Assembly (NCBI GenBank): GCA_903862655.1
Contig: CAIOZA010000044.1
Location: forward strand, 1 to 64,000
DNA: 64,000 bases
Direction: 5' to 3'
Origin: an uncultured Ignavibacteria bacterium
GTDB lineage: Bacteria > Bacteroidota > Ignavibacteria > Kapaibacteriales > UBA2268
The translations under genes were made by a program, and so were the position numbers. The notes beneath the pieces were generated by a model. The model did no database searches. It worked only from the letters and a program-made list of their open reading frames with translations, and was not told where the DNA came from. Positions 9,376 through 17,872 of the stretch are shown here, in pieces. Position 1 is the stretch's first letter. Each line of letters begins with the position of its first letter.

Positions 9376-9397
9376 AGATTTAGATTTTTTTATATCC

Positions 9398-9429
9398 AAA
9401 AGGTGCTGACTTGACTGACAGCACCTTTT
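9398..9429 (+). terminator. Terminator of pepD
   Basis: An 11-base stem, AAAAGGTGCTG with CAGCACCTTTT, and a 10-base loop, followed by a run of T. It starts 22 bases after the pepD stop. Confidence 0.85.
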
Positions 9430-9441
9430 TTTTGAAGAAAA

Positions 9442-9474
9442 AAAGCCGGCAAACTTTTTCAGTAAACCGGCTTT
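9442..9474 (-). terminator. Terminator of clpC
   Basis: AAAGCCGG (9442-9449) pairs with CCGGCTTT (9467-9474). On the minus strand the hairpin runs into a T-rich stretch. It lies just downstream of the clpC stop codon, back to back with the pepD terminator. Confidence 0.8.
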
Positions 9475-9502
9475 AAATTTTAGTTCTTAGTAAAATTGGA
9501 AA

Positions 9503-12088
9503 TCAATTCTTTGAAACATCTCCTGCGTCGTTCTCTGATGGCGCACCGGAAGTTATCTCAGCTTTAAGTTCAGTGTTGACCTGAGCATTTTTCTCGAAGT
9601 CAGCAATCATCTTGTCCGCATTCTCGACAGTAATCTCGGTGAATTTATAAAGGATTTTATCTTTTGCTTCAGACATCTCCCCAGTAATCCTATAACCGCT
9701 CTGCATGTTGTTGCTGAGTATCTGATCGGCAAGATCGTCCTCAACATATCTCTGCAAAGCTCTGCGCAGTGGTCTGGCACCGAATTTATCGTCAAATCCT
9801 TTATCTACAAGGAAATCCTTGGCTTCTTCATTCAAATCGAGCATCATAGAAGTAACTTTTAGTCTCTTCCTGAGGTCTTCGAGCTGAATATCTATAATCT
9901 TGTGAATATCTTCTTTCTGTAGTTTATTGAATATAATGAAATCATCAATTCTGTTGATAAACTCCGGATTGAAGAGCCTCTTAATTGACTCATCGATTGT
10001 TGATTTCATGTGATCATTTGACTCCTTGGCTGAACCTTCAGTAAACCCAATCTTTCCACCCATTTTGACATCACGCGTACCGACATTTGATGTCATAATC
10101 AATATCGTATTTTTGAAGTCAATTTTTCTGCCAAGACCATCGGTCAGTGTTCCATCGTCAAACACTTGCAGAAGTATATTGAAAACATCAGGATGTGCCT
10201 TTTCGATTTCATCCAGAAGAACAATGCTGTAAGGCTTCCGTCTTACTTTTTCGGTTAGCTGTCCACCTTCCTCATATCCGACATATCCCGGAGGTGCACC
10301 AACAAAGCGTGATACTGAGAATTTCTCCATATATTCACTCATGTCGATACGAATCAAAGAATCTTCGCTGTCGAACATAACTCTAGCAAGAGCTTTTGCC
10401 AGTTCAGTCTTGCCAACGCCGGTTGGTCCGAGGAACATAAACGAACCAATAGGTCTGCGAGGATCTTTCAATCCAGCTCTGGCTCTTCGGATAGCTCTCG
10501 ACAAATGATCGATTGCTTCGTCCTGGCCGATTACCTGCTTTTTCAATAAATCTGGCATTGCAAGAATTTTGGCTGATTCGCCTTCTGCTATCTTGTTGAC
10601 AGGAACACCGGTCATCATTGCAACAACATCGGCTATATCTTCATGTGTAACTGGGAAGTATGTCTCACTTGTTTTCATTTCCCAATCGGCTTTTGCCTGT
10701 TCTAGATCATTCTGTAGTTTCTTTTCAATATCTCTCAGACGAGCGGCTTCTTCAAAGTTCTGGTTTTTGACCACCTGATTCTTCTGCAGTCTGATTGATT
10801 CTATCTGTTCTTCAATTTCAATAATAGCTTTCGGAACATCTATATTTGCAAGATGCACTCTTGCTCCTGCTTCATCTATTACGTCGATTGCTTTGTCAGG
10901 GAAATTTCTATCTGTTATATATCTTTCGGATAGTCTTACGCAAGTTTCAATAGCTTCCGCAGTATATCTTACGTTGTGATGCTCCTCGTAACGATCCTTC
11001 AGGCTGTTTAATATTCCTCTTGTGTCTTCAGCACTTGGAGGATCTACAATTATCTTCTGGAAACGTCTGTCGAGAGCTCCGTCTTTTTCTACATACTGGC
11101 GATATTCATCGAAAGTTGTTGCACCAATGCACTGAATCTCACCACGTGAAAGTGCAGGTTTGAACATATTTGATGCGTCGAGTGAGCCTGATGCTCCGCC
11201 AGCACCAACGATTGTGTGAAGCTCATCGATAAATAGGATAACATCCTTAGCTTTCTCAAGCTCGTTCATCACAGCTTTCATTCTTTCTTCAAACTGACCG
11301 CGGTACTTAGTTCCGGCAACGAGAGATGCTAAATCGAGAGTAACGATTCTTTTATCAAATAACAGTCTTGGGACTTTTCGCTGAACGATTCGCAAAGCGA
11401 GACCTTCTACTATTGCAGTTTTGCCAACGCCGGGTTCACCGATTAGAACCGGATTGTTCTTCTTGCGTCTAGATAATACCTGCGAAACGCGTTCAATCTC
11501 TTTTGCTCTGCCGATAACAGGATCAAGTTTGTCTTCTATTGCAAGTTTTGTTAAATCTCTGCCAAAATTATCCAGAACAGGTGTCTTTACTCTTTCCTTT
11601 GCAACTCCTTTGCTAGATATCTGAGTTGAAGGTTTTCCCGGACTGGATGGCCTACCGCTTATGATATTGTCAAGTTCGCGGCGGACTGATTCATAATTTA
11701 ATGAGAACTGCGACAAAATCTGTGCTGCTATATTTTCCTCGTCTCTCAGTAGAGAAAGCAGAAGATGCTCTGTGCCGATTACGTCAGATTTATAAAGTTT
11801 AGCCTCTAAGTAAGTAATTTTCAAAACCTTTTCAGCTTGCTTTGTCAAGGGGATATTGCCAATTGTAAGCGTGGAGCTTGTACTCCTGACAGTGTCCTCA
11901 ACAGCTTTTTTCAATTTATATAGATCGACACCAAGATTTTTCAGAATCTTAACGGCAATGCCTTCTCCTTCGCGTATAACCCCCAGCAGAAGATGCTCTG
12001 TGCCTATATAGTCGTGCCCCAACCTGAGTGCTTCATCACGGCTGAGCCTGATTACATCGTTCACTCTATTAGAGAAATTGCCTTCCAT
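9503..12088 (-). CDS. clpC: ATP-dependent Clp protease ATPase subunit ClpC
   Basis: An 861-residue AAA+ unfoldase that feeds proteins to ClpP. Two N-terminal Clp-N repeats (about 1-150, each with GTEHLLL) precede the first AAA module (Walker A GEPGVGKT, Walker [10 protein letters not shown]). A coiled-coil UVR-type segment ([14 protein letters not shown]) marks it as ClpC rather than ClpA or ClpB. The second AAA module follows (Walker A GPTGVGKT, Walker [10 protein letters not shown]), then the D2-small domain. The C-terminal tail is acidic and low in complexity. It stands alone, and no mcsA, mcsB or ctsR is adjacent, so regulation is not Firmicutes-like. Confidence 0.96.
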   Translation of the reverse strand: MEGNFSNRVNDVIRLSRDEALRLGHDYIGTEHLLLGVIREGEGIAVKILKNLGVDLYKLKKAVEDTVRSTSSTLTIGNIPLTKQAEKVLKITYLEAKLYKSDVIGTEHLLLSLLRDEENIAAQILSQFSLNYESVRRELDNIISGRPSSPGKPSTQISSKGVAKERVKTPVLDNFGRDLTKLAIEDKLDPVIGRAKEIERVSQVLSRRKKNNPVLIGEPGVGKTAIVEGLALRIVQRKVPRLLFDKRIVTLDLASLVAGTKYRGQFEERMKAVMNELEKAKDVILFIDELHTIVGAGGASGSLDASNMFKPALSRGEIQCIGATTFDEYRQYVEKDGALDRRFQKIIVDPPSAEDTRGILNSLKDRYEEHHNVRYTAEAIETCVRLSERYITDRNFPDKAIDVIDEAGARVHLANIDVPKAIIEIEEQIESIRLQKNQVVKNQNFEEAARLRDIEKKLQNDLEQAKADWEMKTSETYFPVTHEDIADVVAMMTGVPVNKIAEGESAKILAMPDLLKKQVIGQDEAIDHLSRAIRRARAGLKDPRRPIGSFMFLGPTGVGKTELAKALARVMFDSEDSLIRIDMSEYMEKFSVSRFVGAPPGYVGYEEGGQLTEKVRRKPYSIVLLDEIEKAHPDVFNILLQVFDDGTLTDGLGRKIDFKNTILIMTSNVGTRDVKMGGKIGFTEGSAKESNDHMKSTIDESIKRLFNPEFINRIDDFIIFNKLQKEDIHKIIDIQLEDLRKRLKVTSMMLDLNEEAKDFLVDKGFDDKFGARPLRRALQRYVEDDLADQILSNNMQSGYRITGEMSEAKDKILYKFTEITVENADKMIADFEKNAQVNTELKAEITSGAPSENDAGDVSKN

Positions 12089-12332
12089 AATATTTTTCTT
12101 AGTTAATTTAACATTTCTATTTTTACAAATGACGTTATTAATGCTTAATTATTAGTATAAAATTATAGCAGATAATTGTGATATAGAATCAAACAGCTAA
12201 TGATCTATATGTATAGTTAGTAAATAAATTTACCGATAAACTGTTATTTAATAAAATTTACTTTGATTTTTGATAAGAAGTTGCTACATTAAAAAACATG
12301 CAAATTCACTTTTAAATAATATTTAATTGCTT

Positions 12333-13844
12333 ATGTTTAAGAGAATACTTGTAGCGAACCGCGGTGAGATAGCAGTAAGAATTATTAGAGCTGCACGTGA
12401 CTTGGGAATTGAAACTGTTGCAGTGTATCACGAAGTTGACAGGGAATCGCCTTTTGTTCATCATGCCGATTTTGCTTACGAAATTTATTCAGATCAGCCT
12501 AAAGGTGCATATCTGGATATCAACCAGTTAATTGACGTTGCTAAGAAAAGCGGATGCCAGGCTGTGCATCCGGGTTATGGCTTTTTGTCGGAAAGGGCTT
12601 CTTTCAGCTTAGCCTGCGAAGAAAATGAAATAAAATTTATTGGTCCTCATCCTCATGCTATTGAAGTAATGGGAAATAAGACTAAAGCCCGGGAACTGAT
12701 GTCTAAAGCCGGAGTCCCCATTGTGCCAGGAACTGAATCACCTATCCAAAATGTAAACGATGCATTGATAATAGCCAGAGGGATTGGTTATCCCATCCTG
12801 CTCAAAGCTTCCGCTGGCGGCGGTGGAAAAGGCATGCGCAAAGTTTTTACCGATGAAGAATTTTTGGAAGGATTCCAAAGTGCGCAAAGAGAAGCTTTGA
12901 AAGCTTTTGGCGATGATTCGGTTTATATCGAAAAGTTTATCGAAAATCCAAAACATATAGAAATTCAGATTATAGCCGATGAGCATGGCAACTATGTTCA
13001 TCTGGGGGAAAGAGATTGTTCTATACAAAGGCGCCATCAGAAGGTTGTTGAAGAGGCTCCATCGACTGTTTTGACTGAAGAAATCCGAGCAAAAATGGGT
13101 GAAGTAGCTATAAATGCTGCGAAGGCTTGCGGTTATGTCAATGCCGGAACGGTTGAGTTTTTGCTTGATAAAGATATGAAATTTTATTTTCTCGAAATGA
13201 ATACCCGACTTCAGGTTGAGCATCCGGTTACAGAGGCCGTAACAGGTGTTGATCTGGCTAAAGAACAGATTCGAATTGCATTCGGCGAAAAGTTGTCCTT
13301 TACTCAGGAAGATATTAAATGGACGGGACATTCAATTGAATGCCGAATTTATGCTGAAGATCCTTTCAACGGATATTTGCCGGACACAGGAACAATTCAT
13401 TATCTGAGAGAACCCGGTGGTAAAGGCGTCAGACTTGATAGCGGTATTGAGCAAAGCTCTAAAGTAACAATACATTTTGATCCGATGCTTGCCAAATTAA
13501 TTACATGGGGCAAAGACCGCGAGGAAGCTCTTCAGAGAATGGATCGCGCTTTGCAGAATTACAGAATTAAAGGCGTTAAAACTATTATACCTTTCCTGAT
13601 TGCTGTTATACGTCATCCTGTTTTTCAATCAGGAAAATTCGATACTGGATTCCTCGAGAATACGTTTGACTTTAAAATATTAACCCAAATGAAACAGGAA
13701 TACGAATTGATTATTGCGTCGATAGCCGCTTTCACTTATCGAAGAGGAATGCAGGATAAATCGGACAAAATATCTTTGCAGAAGCAGTATGTCAAAAAGA
13801 GCCGCTGGAAGGAAAACTGGCTTATTCACCGGAAATACAGTTAA
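12333..13844 (+). CDS. Acyl-CoA carboxylase, biotin carboxylase subunit
   Basis: The first gene of a three-gene acyl-CoA carboxylase operon; it carboxylates biotin with ATP and bicarbonate. 503 residues from the ATG; a TTG two codons upstream is an alternative. It shows the N-terminal fold start LVANRGEIAVRIIRAA, the ATP-grasp glycine-rich GGGGKGMRKV, and FLEMNTRLQVEHPVTE, the catalytic/metal region. It is longer than AccC (about 450 residues), with a C-terminal extension from about residue 450, as in PccA/methylcrotonyl-CoA carboxylase alpha subunits. The biotin domain is not fused but encoded by the next gene, 9 bases on. Propionyl- or acetyl-CoA is the likely substrate (inference). Confidence 0.92.
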   Translation: MFKRILVANRGEIAVRIIRAARDLGIETVAVYHEVDRESPFVHHADFAYEIYSDQPKGAYLDINQLIDVAKKSGCQAVHPGYGFLSERASFSLACEENEIKFIGPHPHAIEVMGNKTKARELMSKAGVPIVPGTESPIQNVNDALIIARGIGYPILLKASAGGGGKGMRKVFTDEEFLEGFQSAQREALKAFGDDSVYIEKFIENPKHIEIQIIADEHGNYVHLGERDCSIQRRHQKVVEEAPSTVLTEEIRAKMGEVAINAAKACGYVNAGTVEFLLDKDMKFYFLEMNTRLQVEHPVTEAVTGVDLAKEQIRIAFGEKLSFTQEDIKWTGHSIECRIYAEDPFNGYLPDTGTIHYLREPGGKGVRLDSGIEQSSKVTIHFDPMLAKLITWGKDREEALQRMDRALQNYRIKGVKTIIPFLIAVIRHPVFQSGKFDTGFLENTFDFKILTQMKQEYELIIASIAAFTYRRGMQDKSDKISLQKQYVKKSRWKENWLIHRKYS

Positions 13845-13853
13845 AGGAAACAA

Positions 13854-14375
13854 ATGGAAGAAATCATTATAAACGTTAATGGTAATGAATTTACGGCTCA
13901 GATTCCACAGGATGATTCGGGCTTAATTTTGCTGAACGGCAAACCCATTGATATTCGCCTGCTTAAGCACTACGGTACTAACATTTACTCTTTTTCTGTG
14001 AATAATAAAATTCTTCAGGTAGAACTCGATGTTCATGACTCTGGAGCCAGCTATATTAATGCAGACGGATTCTACCATGAGATAGATATTACCAACGACA
14101 AAAAGAAGCTCATTCAGCGATATCTCCGCGATTCAGGATTGGATGTGGAGTCTACGCATGCGAAGATCAAATCGCCTATGCCCGGTATGATTATCAAAAT
14201 CCTTATCGAAGAAGGATCTCATGTCGAAAAAGGTGATAAACTTATACTTATCGAAGCAATGAAAATGGAAAATGCGATTTCTTCACCAATCAAAGGGAAA
14301 ATAATTCACGTTAAAGCCCGCGAAGGTGAAGCCGTTGAAAAGGATGCTTTTCTGATCGAAATTGAAGCTGAATAA
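13854..14375 (+). CDS. Biotin carboxyl carrier protein of acyl-CoA carboxylase
   Basis: 173 residues. The C-terminal 70 form a biotinyl-lipoyl domain (about 103-173, SPMPGMIIKILIEEG then EAMKMEN), with Lys137 the biotinylated residue. The N-terminal 100 residues are beta-rich and lack an Ala/Pro linker; they may be the BT-like domain that docks to the carboxylase in PccA, here split off onto the carrier (inference). An AAAGGA ribosome binding site precedes the start. It sits between the biotin carboxylase and carboxyltransferase genes. Confidence 0.92.
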   Translation: MEEIIINVNGNEFTAQIPQDDSGLILLNGKPIDIRLLKHYGTNIYSFSVNNKILQVELDVHDSGASYINADGFYHEIDITNDKKKLIQRYLRDSGLDVESTHAKIKSPMPGMIIKILIEEGSHVEKGDKLILIEAMKMENAISSPIKGKIIHVKAREGEAVEKDAFLIEIEAE

Positions 14376-14399
14376 TTTATTAAAGAAGTGGGATACACT

Positions 14400-15965
14400 A
14401 TGAACAACAATAAGCAAATTATTGATGAAAAAATAAAGAAAATGTATGACCTCCAATCTAAAGCCCTTGCCGGTGGCGGTAAGGACAGAATTGAAGCTCA
14501 GCATTCTAAAGGTAAGTTAAGTGCCCGCGAACGTATCGATATGCTCGTGGATTCAGGTACTTTTCGAGAAATTGATATGCTTGTTCATCATCATTCCAAT
14601 GAATTCGGACTCGACAAACAGGTATTTTATACTGATGGAGTCGTAACCGGCTATGGAAATATTAATGGACAAAAAGTGTTTGTCTATTCACAGGATTTTA
14701 CAATCCTGGGTGGAAGTTTAGCTGCTGAGCACGGTAGAAAAATCTGTAAGATTATGGACATGGCTATGAAAGTCGGATGTCCGGTCATTGGTCTTAATGA
14801 TTCAGGTGGTGCGCGCGTTCAGGAAGGTGTAATATCTCTGGGAGCTTATGCAGATATTTTTCTGAGAAACACTCTGGCGTCTGGCGTTATCCCTCAGATA
14901 TCCGTTATTATGGGGCCATGTGCCGGTGGTGCTGTCTATTCTCCTGCCATCACTGATTTCATCATCATGGTTAAGAAATCGTCCTACATGTTCGTTACAG
15001 GACCAAAAGTAGTTAAAACGGTTACTCACGAGGATCTGACTTCAGAAGATCTGGGCGGTGCGGATGTTCATGCGTCAAAGAGCGGTGTTGCTCATTTTGC
15101 GGTCGAGAATGATGTGGAAGCTCTGGATCTCGTTAAAAGGATTATGAGCTTTATTCCTGCAAATAATGTCGATGAATCCCCATATTCAGACAATGATGAC
15201 CCTATAGACAGAGCAGATGAAGCACTTAATTACATTGTGCCCGCTAATCCCAATCAGCCATACGATATGCGCGATGTTATACATAAAATTGCCGATCAGC
15301 AAGATTTCCTCGAAGTTCATAAGGATTATGCTCAGAATATAATAGTTGGATTCATCAGGCTAGGTGGAAGAAGCACAGGGGTTATTGCTAACCAGCCTGC
15401 CGTCCTTGCCGGTGTGCTGGATATTGATTCATCCAAGAAAGCTGCAAGATTCATTCGTTTCTGCGATGCCTTCAATATTCCGATTCTCACTTTCGAGGAC
15501 GTACCCGGATTTATGCCCGGAGCACATCAGGAATGGAACGCAATTATTACGAACGGAGCAAAGTTGCTTTATGCATACTGCGAGGCTACAGTGCCAAAGA
15601 TAACGGTGATCACACGTAAAGCTTATGGCGGTGCTTACGACGTTATGAACAGTAAACACATCAGAGGTGATTTCAACTTTGCTTGGCCCACGTCAGAGCT
15701 TGCGGTAATGGGAGCTAAAGGAGCAGTAGAAATTATCTTCAAGAGAGAAATTGACTCAGCTGATAATTCCGAAGCAAAAGAGGAAGAACTGATCAGCGAA
15801 TTTACTGAAAAATTTGCTAACCCTTATATAGCAGCTTCTTACGGATATATTGATGAAGTAATCGAGCCAAAATTTACCAGACAGAGATTGATTGAAGCAT
15901 TCAATATGCTAGAGAATAAAGTTGACAGGAATCCGCCCAAGAAGCATGGGAATATCCCATTATAA
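14400..15965 (+). CDS. Acyl-CoA carboxylase carboxyltransferase subunit (PccB-like)
   Basis: 521 residues from the ATG; a GTG 12 bases upstream would leave the ribosome binding site too close, so the ATG is preferred. It transfers CO2 from carboxybiotin to an acyl-CoA. Crotonase-like N and C halves carry the oxyanion-hole motifs [24 protein letters not shown] and PGFMPG...[11 protein letters not shown]. Of the normal length for propionyl-CoA carboxylase beta or methylmalonyl-CoA decarboxylase alpha. Since a biotin carboxylase gene is present and no membrane decarboxylase genes are, the carboxylase role is favoured. Confidence 0.93.
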   Translation: MNNNKQIIDEKIKKMYDLQSKALAGGGKDRIEAQHSKGKLSARERIDMLVDSGTFREIDMLVHHHSNEFGLDKQVFYTDGVVTGYGNINGQKVFVYSQDFTILGGSLAAEHGRKICKIMDMAMKVGCPVIGLNDSGGARVQEGVISLGAYADIFLRNTLASGVIPQISVIMGPCAGGAVYSPAITDFIIMVKKSSYMFVTGPKVVKTVTHEDLTSEDLGGADVHASKSGVAHFAVENDVEALDLVKRIMSFIPANNVDESPYSDNDDPIDRADEALNYIVPANPNQPYDMRDVIHKIADQQDFLEVHKDYAQNIIVGFIRLGGRSTGVIANQPAVLAGVLDIDSSKKAARFIRFCDAFNIPILTFEDVPGFMPGAHQEWNAIITNGAKLLYAYCEATVPKITVITRKAYGGAYDVMNSKHIRGDFNFAWPTSELAVMGAKGAVEIIFKREIDSADNSEAKEEELISEFTEKFANPYIAASYGYIDEVIEPKFTRQRLIEAFNMLENKVDRNPPKKHGNIPL

Positions 15966-15970
15966 TATAA

Positions 15971-15996
15971 AAATGCCGGTTGCGTGACCGGCATTT
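15971..15996 (+). terminator. Terminator of the acyl-CoA carboxylase operon
   Basis: AAATGCCGGT pairs perfectly with ACCGGCATTT around TGCGTG, followed by more T. It begins 5 bases after the stop of the carboxyltransferase gene. Confidence 0.9.
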
Positions 15997-16004
15997 TTTT
16001 GAAT

Positions 16005-16032
16005 CTGTCATTTCGAACGAAGTGAGAAATCT
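16005..16032 (+). repeat. Single CATTTCGAACGAAGTGAG-type repeat copy
   Basis: CTGTCATTTCGAACGAAG then TGAGAAATCT, a single copy of the family seen at 37, 1099, 34798 and 46788. It lies directly behind a terminator in a 250-base gap that holds nothing else recognised. Confidence 0.65.
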
Positions 16033-16218
16033 CTGCCGTGATTTTTCTTCCCCACGGTTATTCAAATTCAGCATCTTCGATGCAAAAACAAAAGAGGAAA
16101 AATATGATGCAATTAGTTCAAAAAGTGCATTGCGCATTTAATTCCATCACCGATTATCGGTGATGGATAGGATGATGATCAATGCAGTACTGAATGAAAA
16201 AATTCACCAATAGACAAT

Positions 16219-16866
16219 CTACATCTTAGCAAGATCAGCCAGTTTCATTGATCTAGCAATTGATTTTGTAAAATCTGTATTTGCCTGATTCTCGGCTCTG
16301 ATCGTCAGGATAAATCTGTATCCCACGGCAAAAGTTAATTCTGCAGTTTTGCTCGATTTAGTATATTTTTCGAATCCGGGGACTTCTTTAACGCCAATAT
16401 CTATAGTTCTTTCGTATCCGTTACCATCTTCTCTCGAAAAGTTTGTGCTCATCCAGAAGAAAGCTGCAGAAAAGAGATCCTGAGTTGCGTTATAGTCTAC
16501 AAGTTTGATTTCAATGTCTTCTGCTACTCCGCCGGCATTTTCTTTAACATATTTTCTCGAGGATTCCGAATAGCTGAGACCTTGCATGTTCATATTCTGT
16601 CCGGCTGGATCTTCGGATTTATATCCAATTATGCTAGCAGGTATGAATTCTTCAAGCTTTTTGAATGGCAGGGATAGAGTATCGCCTTTCTTTTTTCTTT
16701 CTTCCCAACGTACTTTTGATATATCCTGTGCCGATTGCATATTCTTAGCCATTTCGGGAGCTTTTTGCGCAAGTTCAACGGCATCTTTTATTTCTTTGGC
16801 TTTTTCGCCGCAGGAGACAAGAATTAATGCAAATAAACCGATAATGAGGCTAAACAGTAATTTCAT
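16219..16866 (-). CDS. Hypothetical lipoprotein
   Basis: 215 residues with a lipoprotein signal peptide: a hydrophobic stretch at 3-18 and lipobox LVSC with Cys19. After the Cys comes a charged, helical Lys/Glu/Ala-rich segment (20-60), then a mixed alpha/beta domain with no family recognised. It may associate with the cell envelope. An AGGTGA ribosome binding site precedes the start. It appears to be a single-gene unit. Function unknown. Confidence 0.75.
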   Translation of the reverse strand: MKLLFSLIIGLFALILVSCGEKAKEIKDAVELAQKAPEMAKNMQSAQDISKVRWEERKKKGDTLSLPFKKLEEFIPASIIGYKSEDPAGQNMNMQGLSYSESSRKYVKENAGGVAEDIEIKLVDYNATQDLFSAAFFWMSTNFSREDGNGYERTIDIGVKEVPGFEKYTKSSKTAELTFAVGYRFILTIRAENQANTDFTKSIARSMKLADLAKM

Positions 16867-16948
16867 AATTCACCTCGTAAAATGTTGAAGAAAATTAATT
16901 AAAAACAGATTTCACATTAATAGCAAATATATAATTATTTCTTGAATT

Positions 16949-17815
16949 TTAGAGGTATTTTTTAAAGAGTTGATTTATCTTTTCGTACATTTCTTTGCTC
17001 AGTATTTCAGAAGAATACGCACGATCTGCCGTCGTAAGTCCGATAAGGCAGTAAGATCTGAGATTCAGAGGATAGTCTGTCAGTGCTTCCAAATGTGAAA
17101 CAAGAGTCTCAATGTCAGCTCTAGCAATAGGACCTGTTAATGGAATATCGTCGGATACAAAATTATTCTCAAGAGTAGTTTTCATTATGGGTGGAATGAA
17201 AAGTTCGGGATCAATTCCGGCTGATTTGGCTATTGATCTGCCAAGAGCTGCTAAAGTGTTTAAGTAATTCGACACGGTAACGGCGGAAGCATGGTATAAT
17301 GTTTTTTCAAGAGTTGAAAGATGAGTAATGTTTATTGCTTTTCCTCCAAATCCCGAAATAATTTGTTCAATTAACTCAAAAGAATGATTTGTCTGTACAC
17401 CCCAGCAAATATCTTTAAGTATTGAAGGATCGGGATTATAGAAAGTCTGGTAAGGATGAGCAGAGGCGGTGAAAGCTCCAGTTTCATCAAATTCCTTGAA
17501 TAATTCGATTCCCTTGCTACCGGATAAATGCATAATCACTTTACCTGAAAGAGATGAACCAAACTGGTTTCTTAATGTATTAAGAGTTTCGGAAATATAT
17601 TTATCGGCTTTAGCGATAATGAGTATATCTGAAAGTGATGTAATTGAACTTATATTTTTATTGAATTCAACTCCCGGAAATTCTTCCAAAACTAATTCGG
17701 GAATATAACTCTCGGAGCAAAGCCAGAGCAGTTGGTTTCTGTTGAACAAATCTCTTGCAAGAGTGAGTCCAACTTTGCCTAACCCGACTATACCAGATTT
17801 TTTTATTTGATTCAT
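16949..17815 (-). CDS. Rossmann-like and DUF2520 domain protein
   Basis: 288 residues. An N-terminal NAD(P)-binding Rossmann segment (GLGKVGLTLARDLF, residues 11-24) is followed by a C-terminal helical domain (HASAVTVSNYLNTLAALG...) of the DUF2520 type. The layout resembles 6-phosphogluconate- and ketopantoate-reductase-like dehydrogenases, but the substrate is unknown. Common in Bacteroidota and Chlorobiota. It lies 57 bases behind the PD40/OmpA gene with a terminator between, so it probably has its own promoter or depends on read-through. Confidence 0.8.
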   Translation of the reverse strand: MNQIKKSGIVGLGKVGLTLARDLFNRNQLLWLCSESYIPELVLEEFPGVEFNKNISSITSLSDILIIAKADKYISETLNTLRNQFGSSLSGKVIMHLSGSKGIELFKEFDETGAFTASAHPYQTFYNPDPSILKDICWGVQTNHSFELIEQIISGFGGKAINITHLSTLEKTLYHASAVTVSNYLNTLAALGRSIAKSAGIDPELFIPPIMKTTLENNFVSDDIPLTGPIARADIETLVSHLEALTDYPLNLRSYCLIGLTTADRAYSSEILSKEMYEKINQLFKKYL

Positions 17816-17828
17816 TTTCAGAAATAAA

Positions 17829-17858
17829 AAAAGAGGACGGAAAAACCGCCCTCTTTTC
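17829..17858 (-). terminator. Terminator of the PD40/OmpA gene
   Basis: AAAAGAGGACGG pairs with CCGCCCTCTTTT around a six-base A-rich loop (one G-U on the minus-strand RNA). On the minus strand it runs into a long T stretch. It lies 15 bases after the stop of the gene ending at 17873. Confidence 0.8.
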
Positions 17859-17872
17859 TAGATAAAAAATTT